DNA from: Bacteroidetes bacterium HGW-Bacteroidetes-6 | Lineage (GTDB): Bacteria; Bacteroidota; Bacteroidia; Bacteroidales; DTU049 | Length of the DNA stretch: 64,000 bases | NCBI GenBank assembly: GCA_002842495.1 | Contig: PHDB01000004.1 | Location: 1 to 64,000, forward strand | Direction of reading: 5' to 3' | In this document: positions 53,218 through 62,150 of the stretch, one piece after another | Layout: each line of letters starts with the position of its first letter | How positions within the stretch are numbered: position 1 is the first letter of the stretch | Made by a program: the position numbers and the translations under genes | Notes under the pieces: generated by a model | What the model was told of the DNA's origin: nothing | Databases searched by the model: none | What the model saw: the letters and a program-made list of their open reading frames with translations, nothing else

Positions 53218-53796
53218 TTGACAAAAGAAGAAATAGTTTTGGGCTGCCTGAAAGGCAAGCGAAAGGCACAGGAAGAGCTTTACAACCTGTATGGCAGCCG
53301 CATGTTCGGAGTTTGTCTGCGATACACTCAAAACAGAATGGAAGCCGAAGATGTTTTGCAGGAAGGATTTGTAAAAGTTTTTAAAAACATACAAAGTTTT
53401 AAAAATCTGGGGGAAAATTCACTAGGAAACTGGATTAAGCGCATTATGGTGAACACAGCCATCAATTATTTGCGCGACCAGAAGAAACACCGCTACATGC
53501 TCGATGTTGAAACAACCGATAATATTTCAGAAGATAGCGAAAACGATTTTTTCACCGAACTGATTTCATTGGTGTCGCATGACGAGATTCTTGAAATTGT
53601 TCAAAAGCTACCTCAGGGTTACAGAATGGTGTTCAATCTCTTTGCCATAGAAGGCTATTCCCATGCAGAAGTGGCAGACATGCTTCAGATTTCGGTGAAC
53701 ACATCGAAAACCCAACTATTTAAGGCCCGAATGAATATTGTGGCCGAAATAAGATCGATTGCCGAAAGTCGAATAAATGTCAGACAAGTAATATAA
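53218..53796 (+). CDS. ECF-type RNA polymerase sigma factor
   Basis: The frame starts with a TTG at 53218 (no earlier ATG); this gives 192 residues, normal for an ECF sigma factor. Region 2 is visible as GSRMFGVCLRYTQNRMEAED and VLQEGFVKVFKNIQSFKNLG. Region 4 is LPQGYRMVFNLFAIEGYSHA followed by EVADMLQISVNTSKTQLFKA. The downstream gene, 7 bp away, has one membrane helix and a cytoplasmic N-terminus, the usual anti-sigma arrangement. The target genes cannot be read from here, but the third gene is a candidate. Confidence 0.93.
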   Translation: MTKEEIVLGCLKGKRKAQEELYNLYGSRMFGVCLRYTQNRMEAEDVLQEGFVKVFKNIQSFKNLGENSLGNWIKRIMVNTAINYLRDQKKHRYMLDVETTDNISEDSENDFFTELISLVSHDEILEIVQKLPQGYRMVFNLFAIEGYSHAEVADMLQISVNTSKTQLFKARMNIVAEIRSIAESRINVRQVI

Positions 53797-53803
53797 TTGC
53801 TAT

Positions 53804-55243
53804 ATGAACTGGAAATTGGAAAATATTGACGAATTGGGTCGCAAGACATTGGGCAAAATAGAGAAAACTCCTCCACCCATGTCGTTTAAAAAAATCAGGA
53901 AACGGGTGGCATGGTTTAGCTTCTGGTCGTTGGGAGCAGGATCTGTGATTCGCCATTACTGGATGATTCCGGCTACAACAGCTGTTGTAGCCTTTATAGC
54001 CGTATGGTTTTATCATACACCAAAAACTGAAGAACTTGCAAAACAAGCTCTTTCAAATAAACATCAACATGAATTCAACAGCACCATTGCACAGAATTAC
54101 ACCGAATCTTCATCCTCTGCAAACAACTTAGACAACTACAATTCTAATCATACTTTTTCAGTATTCAACAACAATGAATCTTATTTTGATGGGCCCGATT
54201 GCGACAATTCAAACACAACATCTGCATCAAAGCAAATCAGCCCACTTGTTTACACATCGAAAAACGAAAATTCAAACACAATAAAGACAAATACACAAAA
54301 TCCGGATGTTCAACTTGTTGCTGTAAATCTAACAACTGCCCAGAATAAAATTCAAACAGAATTGAAGTCTGCCTATAACAAGCTTGGATTGATTGAATCC
54401 CACGAAATAGCAATTCCTTTCATCCTTAATTGCAAAACTATTGCCGTCAGGCAGCTTGTAAAGCAAAATATTAACTGGTCTGTCTTTGGTGGAGCTGCAT
54501 TTTTGCATACAGGATCATACAACACTTTATGTAATAGTACCCCTGACATCGATAATCGTCTTGCTATTTCTATTTCGCCTGCAGCAGAAATCAGGGCCGA
54601 TTTTGGAAAGTGGTTTTTCAGCACAGGTTTTCAGGAAATATCGCTCAATAATTCGTATCATGCCGGAGAACTACTCTACAACCAAAGAGTCACAACCGAT
54701 TACGAACTGATAAGCCAAGACTGGTTCGTCGATTCAATTGGTTACTGGCACTACACTTATGTTGCTGATAGCATTATTCATATAAGCGATTCAACTTGGG
54801 AATATCAAACCGATTCTTTACTGGTGCAACAATTCGATAGTGTCTTAAATATCAGGCACGATACGTTGCACGACGTTGCATGGAAACAAAATCTGAAATT
54901 GCTGGAAATCCCGCTATTGGCCGGTAAGACGTTCATCTTCAATCGGTTCATGTTTGGAATTTCTGCAGGGTTTGGAATTGGCTACTACTATCAGGCCAGC
55001 GGAAACATCTACAATGGCTTGTATTCACATGAGCCATTTTCGAAAAACCGGATGCCTGATAAGCCATTTTCACTTTCTTTGCTTGCTCGTGGCTCGGCAA
55101 CATACTTTTTTAACGAGCGAATGGGTTTCGAAGTAGCCCCGTATTTTAGAAAAGCGTTGATTTCGCCGTCATCATCAAGCGAAAATAATTCTGGCAAACC
55201 TTACTCAGCAGGGCTTTTTGTCGGAATCAGATATTATTTTTAA
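53804..55243 (+). CDS. Single-TM putative anti-sigma protein with beta-barrel-like C-terminal domain
   Basis: This 479-residue protein begins with a cytoplasmic stretch of about 50 residues, then one membrane helix at about 52-71 (YWMIPATTAVVAFIAVWFYH). A Ser/Asn-rich linker follows to about 170. From about 220 to the end are many alternating strands with Tyr and Phe, ending in GLFVGIRYYF, which is very like the last strands of an outer-membrane barrel. The N-terminal part fits an ECF anti-sigma role by context. The C-terminal part is outer-membrane-like in pattern, but a single protein spanning both membranes is odd, so this may be a periplasmic sensor domain instead. It is 7 bp after the sigma factor gene. 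Confidence 0.75.
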   Translation: MNWKLENIDELGRKTLGKIEKTPPPMSFKKIRKRVAWFSFWSLGAGSVIRHYWMIPATTAVVAFIAVWFYHTPKTEELAKQALSNKHQHEFNSTIAQNYTESSSSANNLDNYNSNHTFSVFNNNESYFDGPDCDNSNTTSASKQISPLVYTSKNENSNTIKTNTQNPDVQLVAVNLTTAQNKIQTELKSAYNKLGLIESHEIAIPFILNCKTIAVRQLVKQNINWSVFGGAAFLHTGSYNTLCNSTPDIDNRLAISISPAAEIRADFGKWFFSTGFQEISLNNSYHAGELLYNQRVTTDYELISQDWFVDSIGYWHYTYVADSIIHISDSTWEYQTDSLLVQQFDSVLNIRHDTLHDVAWKQNLKLLEIPLLAGKTFIFNRFMFGISAGFGIGYYYQASGNIYNGLYSHEPFSKNRMPDKPFSLSLLARGSATYFFNERMGFEVAPYFRKALISPSSSSENNSGKPYSAGLFVGIRYYF

Positions 55244-55306
55244 CAAGCTCAGACAACCTTGCAATCGTTGCCGTGTTTTAGTTATGAAATCAAAAAAACA
55301 AATAAT

Positions 55307-56659
55307 ATGAAAAAGCAATTCTTTCTTCTTCTGTTGGGTCTGACTATTCTGACAACAAATGCCCGGTCGCAGTGTCAGGCATATTTCACCTTCTATCAGG
55401 ATTCGACGTATCTGTACATGTACGATCAGTCACACAACAACGATTCTTCGGCTATCAATGTTCTGTCGTGGAACTGGACACTGTCGGGAATGGGGCTGAA
55501 TTATACCTACTCGACCCAGAATCCGTCGGAATTGATTTCGAATCTGCCCGCCGGGATATATATACTGTGTCTTGAGATTACTACAGCTACATCATGCTCC
55601 AATACTCATTGTGATTCGGTTGTGATAGGGAATACCCCGATCAGCAACTGTCATGCCTCCTTTATGGCATCGCATGTGGGTAATGTTTTTACATTTACTG
55701 ATCAATCAACAACAACCGGAGGCGAAAGCATTGTTGCATGGAACTGGACTTTCCAGGATGGAAATCCGTCATCTTCAACATTACAGAATCCGGTTGTAAC
55801 TTTCCCGACACCCAACACCACTTACGCTCTCTCGCTTACTATCACAACCAATATGGGTTGCAGCGATTCGGTACTTGGTTATATTTATTTCTACGATTCA
55901 CTTCCCTGCATCAATTACGTGGATGCCAATGTGTACAATGTAACGGTTCCCGGAGGAAACGACGGAGCTATTGATCTGACCGTTTACGGTGGTACGCCTC
56001 CCTATAACTTTTACTGGAACAACGGAGCTACCACCGAGGATATTTACGGTCTTCCTTCAGGAATATATACAGCTACCGTTGTTTCAGACGATTCGATGTG
56101 TTCGCCCTATACTATTACAGCCAATGTACTTGAGCCCTACGATTCATCAAACGTTGTTGTTGATACGCTCTACACCAGCATGCTCGATTCATGCCTGAAC
56201 TTTGTTCCCGATTCATTCTTTATCAGCAGTATTTCCACGCAGGGTAACGTAGTGACCGTTTACTGGGTTTTTACAGGTGCCGGACAAACTGCCGTGATCT
56301 CGATTGATTACACCTTTAGTACTTATGGTACCCAGCTGGTTGTTCTTTCAATCAATTGCGATTCAGCAAAAGCCATGTCAACTTACATGAGTTTCATTTA
56401 TATACATCCTTCCGTTGGAATTAATGAAACAATACCTGTGTTGAATGTGTATCCCAATCCTGCCGGACATCAGATAAACTTACCCGATGGTGAATTTTAC
56501 ACCAGGTTAAGGCTAATCGGAATGGATGGTTCAATTCTTCTCGACTTGAATAATGCCGAAGGGAAAATTGATGTAAGTAGTATTCCGGAAGGAATTTACA
56601 TTATTCTGGGCGAAAATTCTTCGGGAGTAATTAGTGGGCGACTCAATATTGTAAGATAA
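55307..56659 (+). CDS. Secreted PKD-domain protein with T9SS type A sorting domain
   Basis: The ATG at 55307 is chosen because it begins the signal peptide (FFLLLLGLTILTTNARS); the protein has 450 residues. Two PKD-like units follow at about 20-115 and 118-200 (CHASFMASHVGNVFTFTDQS, WNWTFQDGNPSSSTLQNPVV). A SprB-repeat-like unit lies at about 210-275 (GGNDGAIDLTVYGGTPPYNF). The C-terminal sorting domain is VLNVYPNPAGHQINLPDGEF onward to a final GVISGRLNIVR. It should be exported and surface-attached by the type IX system. Its place behind the sigma/anti-sigma pair suggests co-regulation. Confidence 0.87.
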   Translation: MKKQFFLLLLGLTILTTNARSQCQAYFTFYQDSTYLYMYDQSHNNDSSAINVLSWNWTLSGMGLNYTYSTQNPSELISNLPAGIYILCLEITTATSCSNTHCDSVVIGNTPISNCHASFMASHVGNVFTFTDQSTTTGGESIVAWNWTFQDGNPSSSTLQNPVVTFPTPNTTYALSLTITTNMGCSDSVLGYIYFYDSLPCINYVDANVYNVTVPGGNDGAIDLTVYGGTPPYNFYWNNGATTEDIYGLPSGIYTATVVSDDSMCSPYTITANVLEPYDSSNVVVDTLYTSMLDSCLNFVPDSFFISSISTQGNVVTVYWVFTGAGQTAVISIDYTFSTYGTQLVVLSINCDSAKAMSTYMSFIYIHPSVGINETIPVLNVYPNPAGHQINLPDGEFYTRLRLIGMDGSILLDLNNAEGKIDVSSIPEGIYIILGENSSGVISGRLNIVR

Positions 56660-56683
56660 CACTACCCAAATCTATATATACAA

Positions 56684-56714
56684 AAAAGGGGCTGAATTAA
56701 CGTCAGTCCCTTTT
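56684..56714. terminator. Bidirectional terminator between the PKD protein and PBP1A
   Basis: AAAAGGGGCTGA (56684-56695) pairs with TCAGTCCCTTTT (56703-56714), with one G-T pair, around a 7-nt loop. It lies between two convergent genes. Confidence 0.8.
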
Positions 56715-56734
56715 CTGTTTTATCAAAATAAATT

Positions 56735-59107
56735 CTACTCAAATCCATTTCCATTCCCATTTTTATTTTCTTCCGGATGAGAACGGGCATATTTCCCACA
56801 ATCAATTTCAACCGACAAAGGCTTCGATGGCTTTTCGAAATCGGAAGTTGAAATATTGATGGTTTTATCGGCATACACTTTTTGCATAAACAGTGCCCAA
56901 ACAGGCAATGCCATGTTAGCTCCCTGACCTAAAGCTGTGTTGTTAAAATGCACCTGCATGTCTTCGGCTCCAACCCAGCAACCAGCAACCAAATCGGGTG
57001 TGAGTCCCATGAACCAACCATCGCTGTTGTCGTCCGAAGTACCGGTTTTGCCGGCAATTGGATATTTGATGTTGTAAACGCTTCTGATTCGACCCGATGT
57101 TCCAAAATCGACAACACCTTTCATCAGTTCAATCATCAGGTAGGCCGTTTCTTCGCTCATGGCTTCTTGTTTGTGAGGCATAAAATTGGCCAGCACATTG
57201 CCATCTTTGTCTTCGATACGTGTAACAAAAATAGGTTCTGTATAAATACCTTTATTTACGTAGGTTGTTTGTGCTCCTACCATTTCGTAAACAGTAAGTT
57301 CTGCAACACCCAACGCAATGGCATAAACAGCAGGAATGTAGCTTTTTATCCCCATCTTGTGCGCCAGCCTAATCACTGCTTCGGGCGAAGAGCGTTTAAT
57401 AAGATATGCCGAAGCCCAGTTTATAGAGCCGGCCAGAGCATAACGCAGGGTTACCATTTCGCCTTCGTTTACTTTTCCCGAGTTATGTGGAGTCCATGTT
57501 TTTCCATTCCCTAAATCGATGGTCACGGGAATCATTGGAATTTTTGTGCATGGCGAAAACTGACCATCCGACATAGCAACAGAATATACAAAAGGTTTGA
57601 AAGTAGAACCAACCTGCCGACGTGCAATACAAACATGATCGAATTTAAAATATCTGTAATTAATACCCCCAACATAGGCTTTTACAAATCCGGTTTGAGG
57701 TTCAACGGCCATGAATCCGGCATGCAAGAACCATTTGTAGTATTTAATAGAATCCATAGGCGATATAAGCGTATCGAATTCACCTTTCCAGCTAAAAAGT
57801 CTCATATTTACCGGAGTTTCAAAGGCTTTATCGATTTGTGCTTCGGTGAACCCATCGCGTTTCATGCTTATGTATCTCTCGGAACGTCGCTTCGACATCT
57901 CGAGCAACTTATCAACATCTTCTTGTCTGTACAGACTGGTAAAAGGTGCAAAACGGGAATGCTTAACTTCGTTGTTGAATTGAGGTTGAAGGGTTTTACT
58001 TAAATGCTCTGTAACAGCTTCTTCAGCATATTTCTGCATCCTCGAGTCAATAGTGGTATAAATTTTTAATCCATCGGTATAAAGATTGTATTTTGAACCG
58101 TCGGGCTTATTGTTTTTGTTGCACCAACCATACAATGCATTTTCGTCCCATTGCTCCTTTGCTATCTGATAGTCGTATTCATTAGAATAATTCTCAGGTT
58201 TGGGCTCTGTTTCGTTCATGATTTTTCGCAGGTATTCTCTGAAGTACGTGGCAAGACCCGCATTGTGATCCTGCAACATAAAATGCGAGGTACTAAGAGG
58301 CAAATCTTTTAGTGAATCGAGTTGTTGTAAAGTAATGTAACCATATTTAGCCATCTGACTCATAACCACAAACCGGCGTGCTTTTGCATTTTCGGGATTA
58401 CGGATAGGGTTGTATTTGGATGGTGCCTGCAACATACCCACCAAAAGTGCACTTTCTTCGATGCTAAGTGAATCGGGTGATTTATCGAAATAAGTACGGG
58501 CTGCCGATTTAATTCCAAACGATTGACTACCGAAGTCAACTGTGTTAAAGTACATGGCAATGATTTCTTCTTTGGTGTAGTTTCGTTCGAGACGAATAGC
58601 CGTAACCCACTCCTTGAATTTAATTTTGATTATTTCCAGCTTCGAAATATCTTTAGGTCGGTCATACAGGTTTTTGGCCAACTGCTGCGTAATTGTACTT
58701 CCACCTCCGCTTCCACGGTCGCCGCCAAACAGAGTTTTAAAAATAACCCGGACCAAACCACGTGCATCAACACCTGAATGTCGCTCGAAACGGATATCTT
58801 CGGTTGCAATCAGTGCCTGAACCAAATATGGCGACAACTGCTGGTATTCGATGTTGGTTCTGTTTTCAACATAGAATTTTCCAAGCAAAACCTGATCGCC
58901 GCTATAAATTTCAGAGGCCAGGTTGTTTCTCGGGTTTTCGAGCTCTTCAAACGATGGAATCGGGCCAAGAAGCCCCATGGAAACTCCGATGAAAAATGCA
59001 TAGAATAGAGCGAAGAAAACAACAAAAGTAAGCCACATCCGGCGAATATATTTCCGATGCTCTGGTGGAACGTTGGTGCCTTTAACCCAGGCTAAAACTT
59101 TTTTCAT
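56735..59107 (-). CDS. Bifunctional penicillin-binding protein 1A
   Basis: This 790-residue inner-membrane enzyme builds peptidoglycan. One N-terminal membrane helix (about 27-50, TFVVFFALFYAFFIGVSMGL) precedes the GT51 domain, with the catalytic Glu in EDIRFERHSGVDARG and the substrate motif GGGSTITQQLAKNLYD. The transpeptidase domain has GSTFKPFVYSVA (catalytic Ser of SxxK), SIN (SxN) and KTGTSDDNSDGWFMG (KTG). The tail is acidic and Asn/Gly-rich. It is the last gene of a unit with gldH and ricT-like genes, an order I know from many Bacteroidota. Confidence 0.96.
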   Translation of the reverse strand: MKKVLAWVKGTNVPPEHRKYIRRMWLTFVVFFALFYAFFIGVSMGLLGPIPSFEELENPRNNLASEIYSGDQVLLGKFYVENRTNIEYQQLSPYLVQALIATEDIRFERHSGVDARGLVRVIFKTLFGGDRGSGGGSTITQQLAKNLYDRPKDISKLEIIKIKFKEWVTAIRLERNYTKEEIIAMYFNTVDFGSQSFGIKSAARTYFDKSPDSLSIEESALLVGMLQAPSKYNPIRNPENAKARRFVVMSQMAKYGYITLQQLDSLKDLPLSTSHFMLQDHNAGLATYFREYLRKIMNETEPKPENYSNEYDYQIAKEQWDENALYGWCNKNNKPDGSKYNLYTDGLKIYTTIDSRMQKYAEEAVTEHLSKTLQPQFNNEVKHSRFAPFTSLYRQEDVDKLLEMSKRRSERYISMKRDGFTEAQIDKAFETPVNMRLFSWKGEFDTLISPMDSIKYYKWFLHAGFMAVEPQTGFVKAYVGGINYRYFKFDHVCIARRQVGSTFKPFVYSVAMSDGQFSPCTKIPMIPVTIDLGNGKTWTPHNSGKVNEGEMVTLRYALAGSINWASAYLIKRSSPEAVIRLAHKMGIKSYIPAVYAIALGVAELTVYEMVGAQTTYVNKGIYTEPIFVTRIEDKDGNVLANFMPHKQEAMSEETAYLMIELMKGVVDFGTSGRIRSVYNIKYPIAGKTGTSDDNSDGWFMGLTPDLVAGCWVGAEDMQVHFNNTALGQGANMALPVWALFMQKVYADKTINISTSDFEKPSKPLSVEIDCGKYARSHPEENKNGNGNGFE

Positions 59108-59119
59108 GCCAGCTGCTTT

Positions 59120-59593
59120 TTAAAGTGGTGTTGGTTTTATTTTGATGCCAATATCGCTGACACCATTCAATATAGTATCGCGCATGGCCTGCTGGAATTC
59201 GAATGAATACAATCCCTTCGATGGAAAAATAAACTTTCGGCTGATAAGTATTTCGTGCGATTTCAGATAGCCCGACCCGTTTCCAATCCAGTTTCCATCG
59301 GGATCGGCAAGAATAAACTCAACCGTATCGCGGGTGATACTGTCGCCGGGCATGGTGGTGGTGATAAAAAAATAGACGTTGTTGTACGCATAATCGGTAT
59401 TGTGGCGAAGCAAAACAAAAAAATCGAACAATGTTGTTGTGTCTGCAATATCAACGTCAAATTTCACAGGATAATTCATATCCCATTTCGAGTCAGGGAT
59501 TTCCTTCATTTTATTGTAAATCGACGAATCGCAGGAAGCTGCAGCAACAACAAGTAGCAAAACCGATAAAATCCTGAATACTTTTTTCATCAA
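59120..59593 (-). CDS. gldH: Gliding motility lipoprotein GldH
   Basis: This 157-residue protein has a lipoprotein signal (LLLVVAAASC, cysteine at about residue 21). The mature part matches GldH: MNYPVKFDVDIADTT, then FVLLRHNTDYAYNNVYFFIT and LADPDGNWIGNGSGYLKS, with a GLYSFEFQQAMRDTILNGV region near the C-terminus. GldH is a lipoprotein needed for gliding in Flavobacterium and occurs in non-gliding Bacteroidota. It overlaps the ricT-like gene by 4 nt and is 12 bp before pbp1A. I see no other gld genes in the window. Confidence 0.9.
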   Translation of the reverse strand: MMKKVFRILSVLLLVVAAASCDSSIYNKMKEIPDSKWDMNYPVKFDVDIADTTTLFDFFVLLRHNTDYAYNNVYFFITTTMPGDSITRDTVEFILADPDGNWIGNGSGYLKSHEILISRKFIFPSKGLYSFEFQQAMRDTILNGVSDIGIKIKPTPL

Positions 59594-60690
59594 TCGGAGA
59601 GTTTTGAAATTTCGTCCTTTCCCAAAACGATATCATCTTCCATTTTATTTTCAAGACTGAGTGCAAAGTCTTCCAAATTATCAGGAATTTTTCCTTCTTT
59701 ATTCATCTTCTGAACTTTGTCTACATTCTGAATATCAAGCGCCATCAGGTTTCCTGGCTGATTGGTGTAGCTATACCACATTAGTTTTTTGAAAATATCA
59801 CTTTTTTGATGTGTAGCCAATCCTTTTTTAGTTTTTAACGGAATATTGTTATCGGGAAACAAGCGCAAAATTTCCTGATATGCAGCAGTTTCGTAATTAA
59901 GGCAACATTTAAGTTTGCCACATAATCCGGCTAATTTCTGCGGATTAAGCGACAACTGCTGAATTCGGGCAGAATTGGTATTAACCGATTGAAATTGGTT
60001 AATGTATGTACTACAACACAATTCGCGGCCACAAGTACCTATCCCCCCCAGTTTTCCCGATTCCTGACGGGCACCAATCTGGCGCATCTCAATACGAATT
60101 TTAAATTCGTCGGCCAGCATTTTAATGAGTTCGCGAAAATCGACACGGTCTTCGGCGGTGTAGAAAAATATAGCTTTGGTTCCATCTCCCTGAAATTCAA
60201 CATCATTGAGCTTCATGTTGAGTTTGAGCTCTTTGATAATAGCAGTGGTGCGACGCATAGTAGCATGCTCGCGTTCAATAGCCTGATACCATTTTTCAAT
60301 ATCGGCAGGTTTGGCTTTTCGGTATACTTTTTTAAGCTGCGGATCGGATGAGTTGGCTTTTTTGCGCTTCATTTGACGCATCACTTCGGGTCCTGCCAAC
60401 GTGATAATACCAATATCATGTCCTGGAGACGCTTCAACAGCAACCATATCGCCCGGAACCAAATCGAGACTTCCGCAAATTCTGAAAAAGTCTTTGTGGT
60501 TGTTTTTAAACCGAACTTCAACACAATCGAAACTCAGTGCAGAGCCCGTATTCGAAATTTTGCTGAACGACGGATGAACCGATACCTTGCATGATCCTGC
60601 ACAGTAGGTTATGTCGCTAGCATTGTCTTTCTGCTTAACACAAAGACCTCGTGCGACGAAATTGGGAATATGACAATCTTCTATCTTCAT
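59590..60690 (-). CDS. RicT/YaaT-like PSP1 domain protein
   Basis: This 366-residue cytosolic protein has the PSP1 C-terminal domain. The cysteine-rich signature is GTCGRELCC followed by LAGLCGKLKCCLNYE, which in RicT binds an Fe-S cluster with partner proteins. An acidic and basic C-terminal region (SDIFKKLMWYSYTNQPGNLM) follows. In Firmicutes, RicT assists RNA processing and sporulation; in Bacteroidota its role is open. It is the second gene of the holB-ricT-gldH-pbp1A unit. A TAAATTTG box lies upstream at 60702-60709. Confidence 0.88.
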   Translation of the reverse strand: MKIEDCHIPNFVARGLCVKQKDNASDITYCAGSCKVSVHPSFSKISNTGSALSFDCVEVRFKNNHKDFFRICGSLDLVPGDMVAVEASPGHDIGIITLAGPEVMRQMKRKKANSSDPQLKKVYRKAKPADIEKWYQAIEREHATMRRTTAIIKELKLNMKLNDVEFQGDGTKAIFFYTAEDRVDFRELIKMLADEFKIRIEMRQIGARQESGKLGGIGTCGRELCCSTYINQFQSVNTNSARIQQLSLNPQKLAGLCGKLKCCLNYETAAYQEILRLFPDNNIPLKTKKGLATHQKSDIFKKLMWYSYTNQPGNLMALDIQNVDKVQKMNKEGKIPDNLEDFALSLENKMEDDIVLGKDEISKLSD

Positions 60691-60701
60691 AACTGAAGGT
60701 G

Positions 60702-60709
60702 CAAATTTA
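60702..60709 (-). promoter_or_regulatory. Promoter -7 box TAAATTTG for the ricT-gldH-pbp1A unit
   Basis: TAnnTTTG match on the minus strand, 11 nt before the ATG at 60690. Confidence 0.45.
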
Positions 60710-60785
60710 CAAAACTAAACGGGTCGGAAGTAAAAAATTTATTCCCAACACAAAGAATACATTAATCGGGGTTGAATTTGAGTAA

Positions 60786-61958
60786 TTAATCCTGTTGCGC
60801 CGATCTACGTTTTTGACGAAAAATACGCCCAATGTCGAAACTCAGGTCTGTAAAAATGAGTTTGGGATTCCCATTTCGCTCTATATGAAAAATAGCTTCG
60901 TTGAGACGTTGGTAAAACACACTTAAATTCTCATCGTGAGTAAACGAAGAAAACTTAGAAAAAAACTTTTCATCGTCGGGATTATAGAAGCGCATTTTTT
61001 TGATTTCTTCACCAATGTGAAAACCATTAAGAAACCTTCGGGCACTTTCGGCAAGAACCAGTTTTTGCTTTTCGCGACCCAAAGCTGCAAATTCGGCTGA
61101 CATGGCAAAAACATCTTTTCCTTTAAGCGAAAAACAAACTCGCATCCAGTTGCGGAAAAATTCTGAAATTATCAACACATCATCTCTATTCTGAAGATAA
61201 TCGTATGCTTTTTCAAGATTGCCTTCGCTATTGTAAATGGCATCGTAAAGTTCATTTTCCGGATTGTCGGGGTAGTGCAAACGCAAAAACTCAAAACTTT
61301 GCTGCATATCGGGAGCCTCGGTACGGGTTGTTTGAACACGTGATAAAATGGTTGGAAGAATCAGATCTGGATTTTCCGCAATAAGGATGAAAAGCGTATT
61401 TTCTGCTGGTTCTTCGAGAGTTTTCAGTATTTTTGGAGCAGCATTGTATTGAATTTTCTCAGCCATCCAAACAATAATGACCTTAATCCGAGCCTCGTGA
61501 TTTTTGTATTGAAGACGTGAGAGAATATCGGCAATATCGTCGGTCGATATAAAACCTTGCTTGTTTTCGACCTGAATATGCTCGTACCACGAATTGATAT
61601 TCACAATACCATGTTTTCGCGCAACATAATCGCGCCATTCAGGCATAAAGTCCCGACTCAGTTCTTTCTTATCAATTTTAACCACTGGAAACAAAAAATG
61701 CAAATCGGGGTGCTCAAAACTCATGAATTTTTTGCAACTAGAACATTCACCGCAACTATCGGCCAACAAACCACTCCCTTCTGTATATCGGATCTGATTG
61801 GTACAATTGAGATATTGTGCATATGCTAACGCTATCAAAAGTTTGCCGCTACCCGGAGGTCCAATATATAGCTGAGAATGAGCAATGCGCTGATCGACTG
61901 CGGCTCTTATCAGTTTGTTGATTATTTTTTCGTTTCCGGGAATATCCTGAAATCTCAT
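60786..61958 (-). CDS. holB: DNA polymerase III subunit delta'
   Basis: The ATG at 61958 (MRFQDIPGNEKI) is preferred; the longer form would start with GTG 15 nt upstream. The protein has 390 residues. It is an AAA+ clamp-loader subunit: Walker A GPPGSGKLLIALAYA, in which the usual Thr after Lys is Leu, consistent with a non-ATP-binding delta'. The zinc-binding cysteines appear in CNCTNQ and CGECSSCKKF. The C-terminal collar domain follows. It is the first gene of the group on this strand and is separated from the ricT-like gene by 95 bp. Confidence 0.9.
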   Translation of the reverse strand: MRFQDIPGNEKIINKLIRAAVDQRIAHSQLYIGPPGSGKLLIALAYAQYLNCTNQIRYTEGSGLLADSCGECSSCKKFMSFEHPDLHFLFPVVKIDKKELSRDFMPEWRDYVARKHGIVNINSWYEHIQVENKQGFISTDDIADILSRLQYKNHEARIKVIIVWMAEKIQYNAAPKILKTLEEPAENTLFILIAENPDLILPTILSRVQTTRTEAPDMQQSFEFLRLHYPDNPENELYDAIYNSEGNLEKAYDYLQNRDDVLIISEFFRNWMRVCFSLKGKDVFAMSAEFAALGREKQKLVLAESARRFLNGFHIGEEIKKMRFYNPDDEKFFSKFSSFTHDENLSVFYQRLNEAIFHIERNGNPKLIFTDLSFDIGRIFRQKRRSAQQD

Positions 61959-62150
61959 CCTGAAAATTTTCACGAAAATACATCGATTTTTTCAAACGCT
62001 TACGTAAAGATTCTGCAAAAACAAGCAAAGTCATACTTAAATATGACAAATAGCAGGTTATTTCGCCAATTACAACCACAATATTTAACAAATAGAAAGT
62101 GTTAACAGCTTTGTTTTGTCGTATATTTACATGTATTAAAACGATAAATC

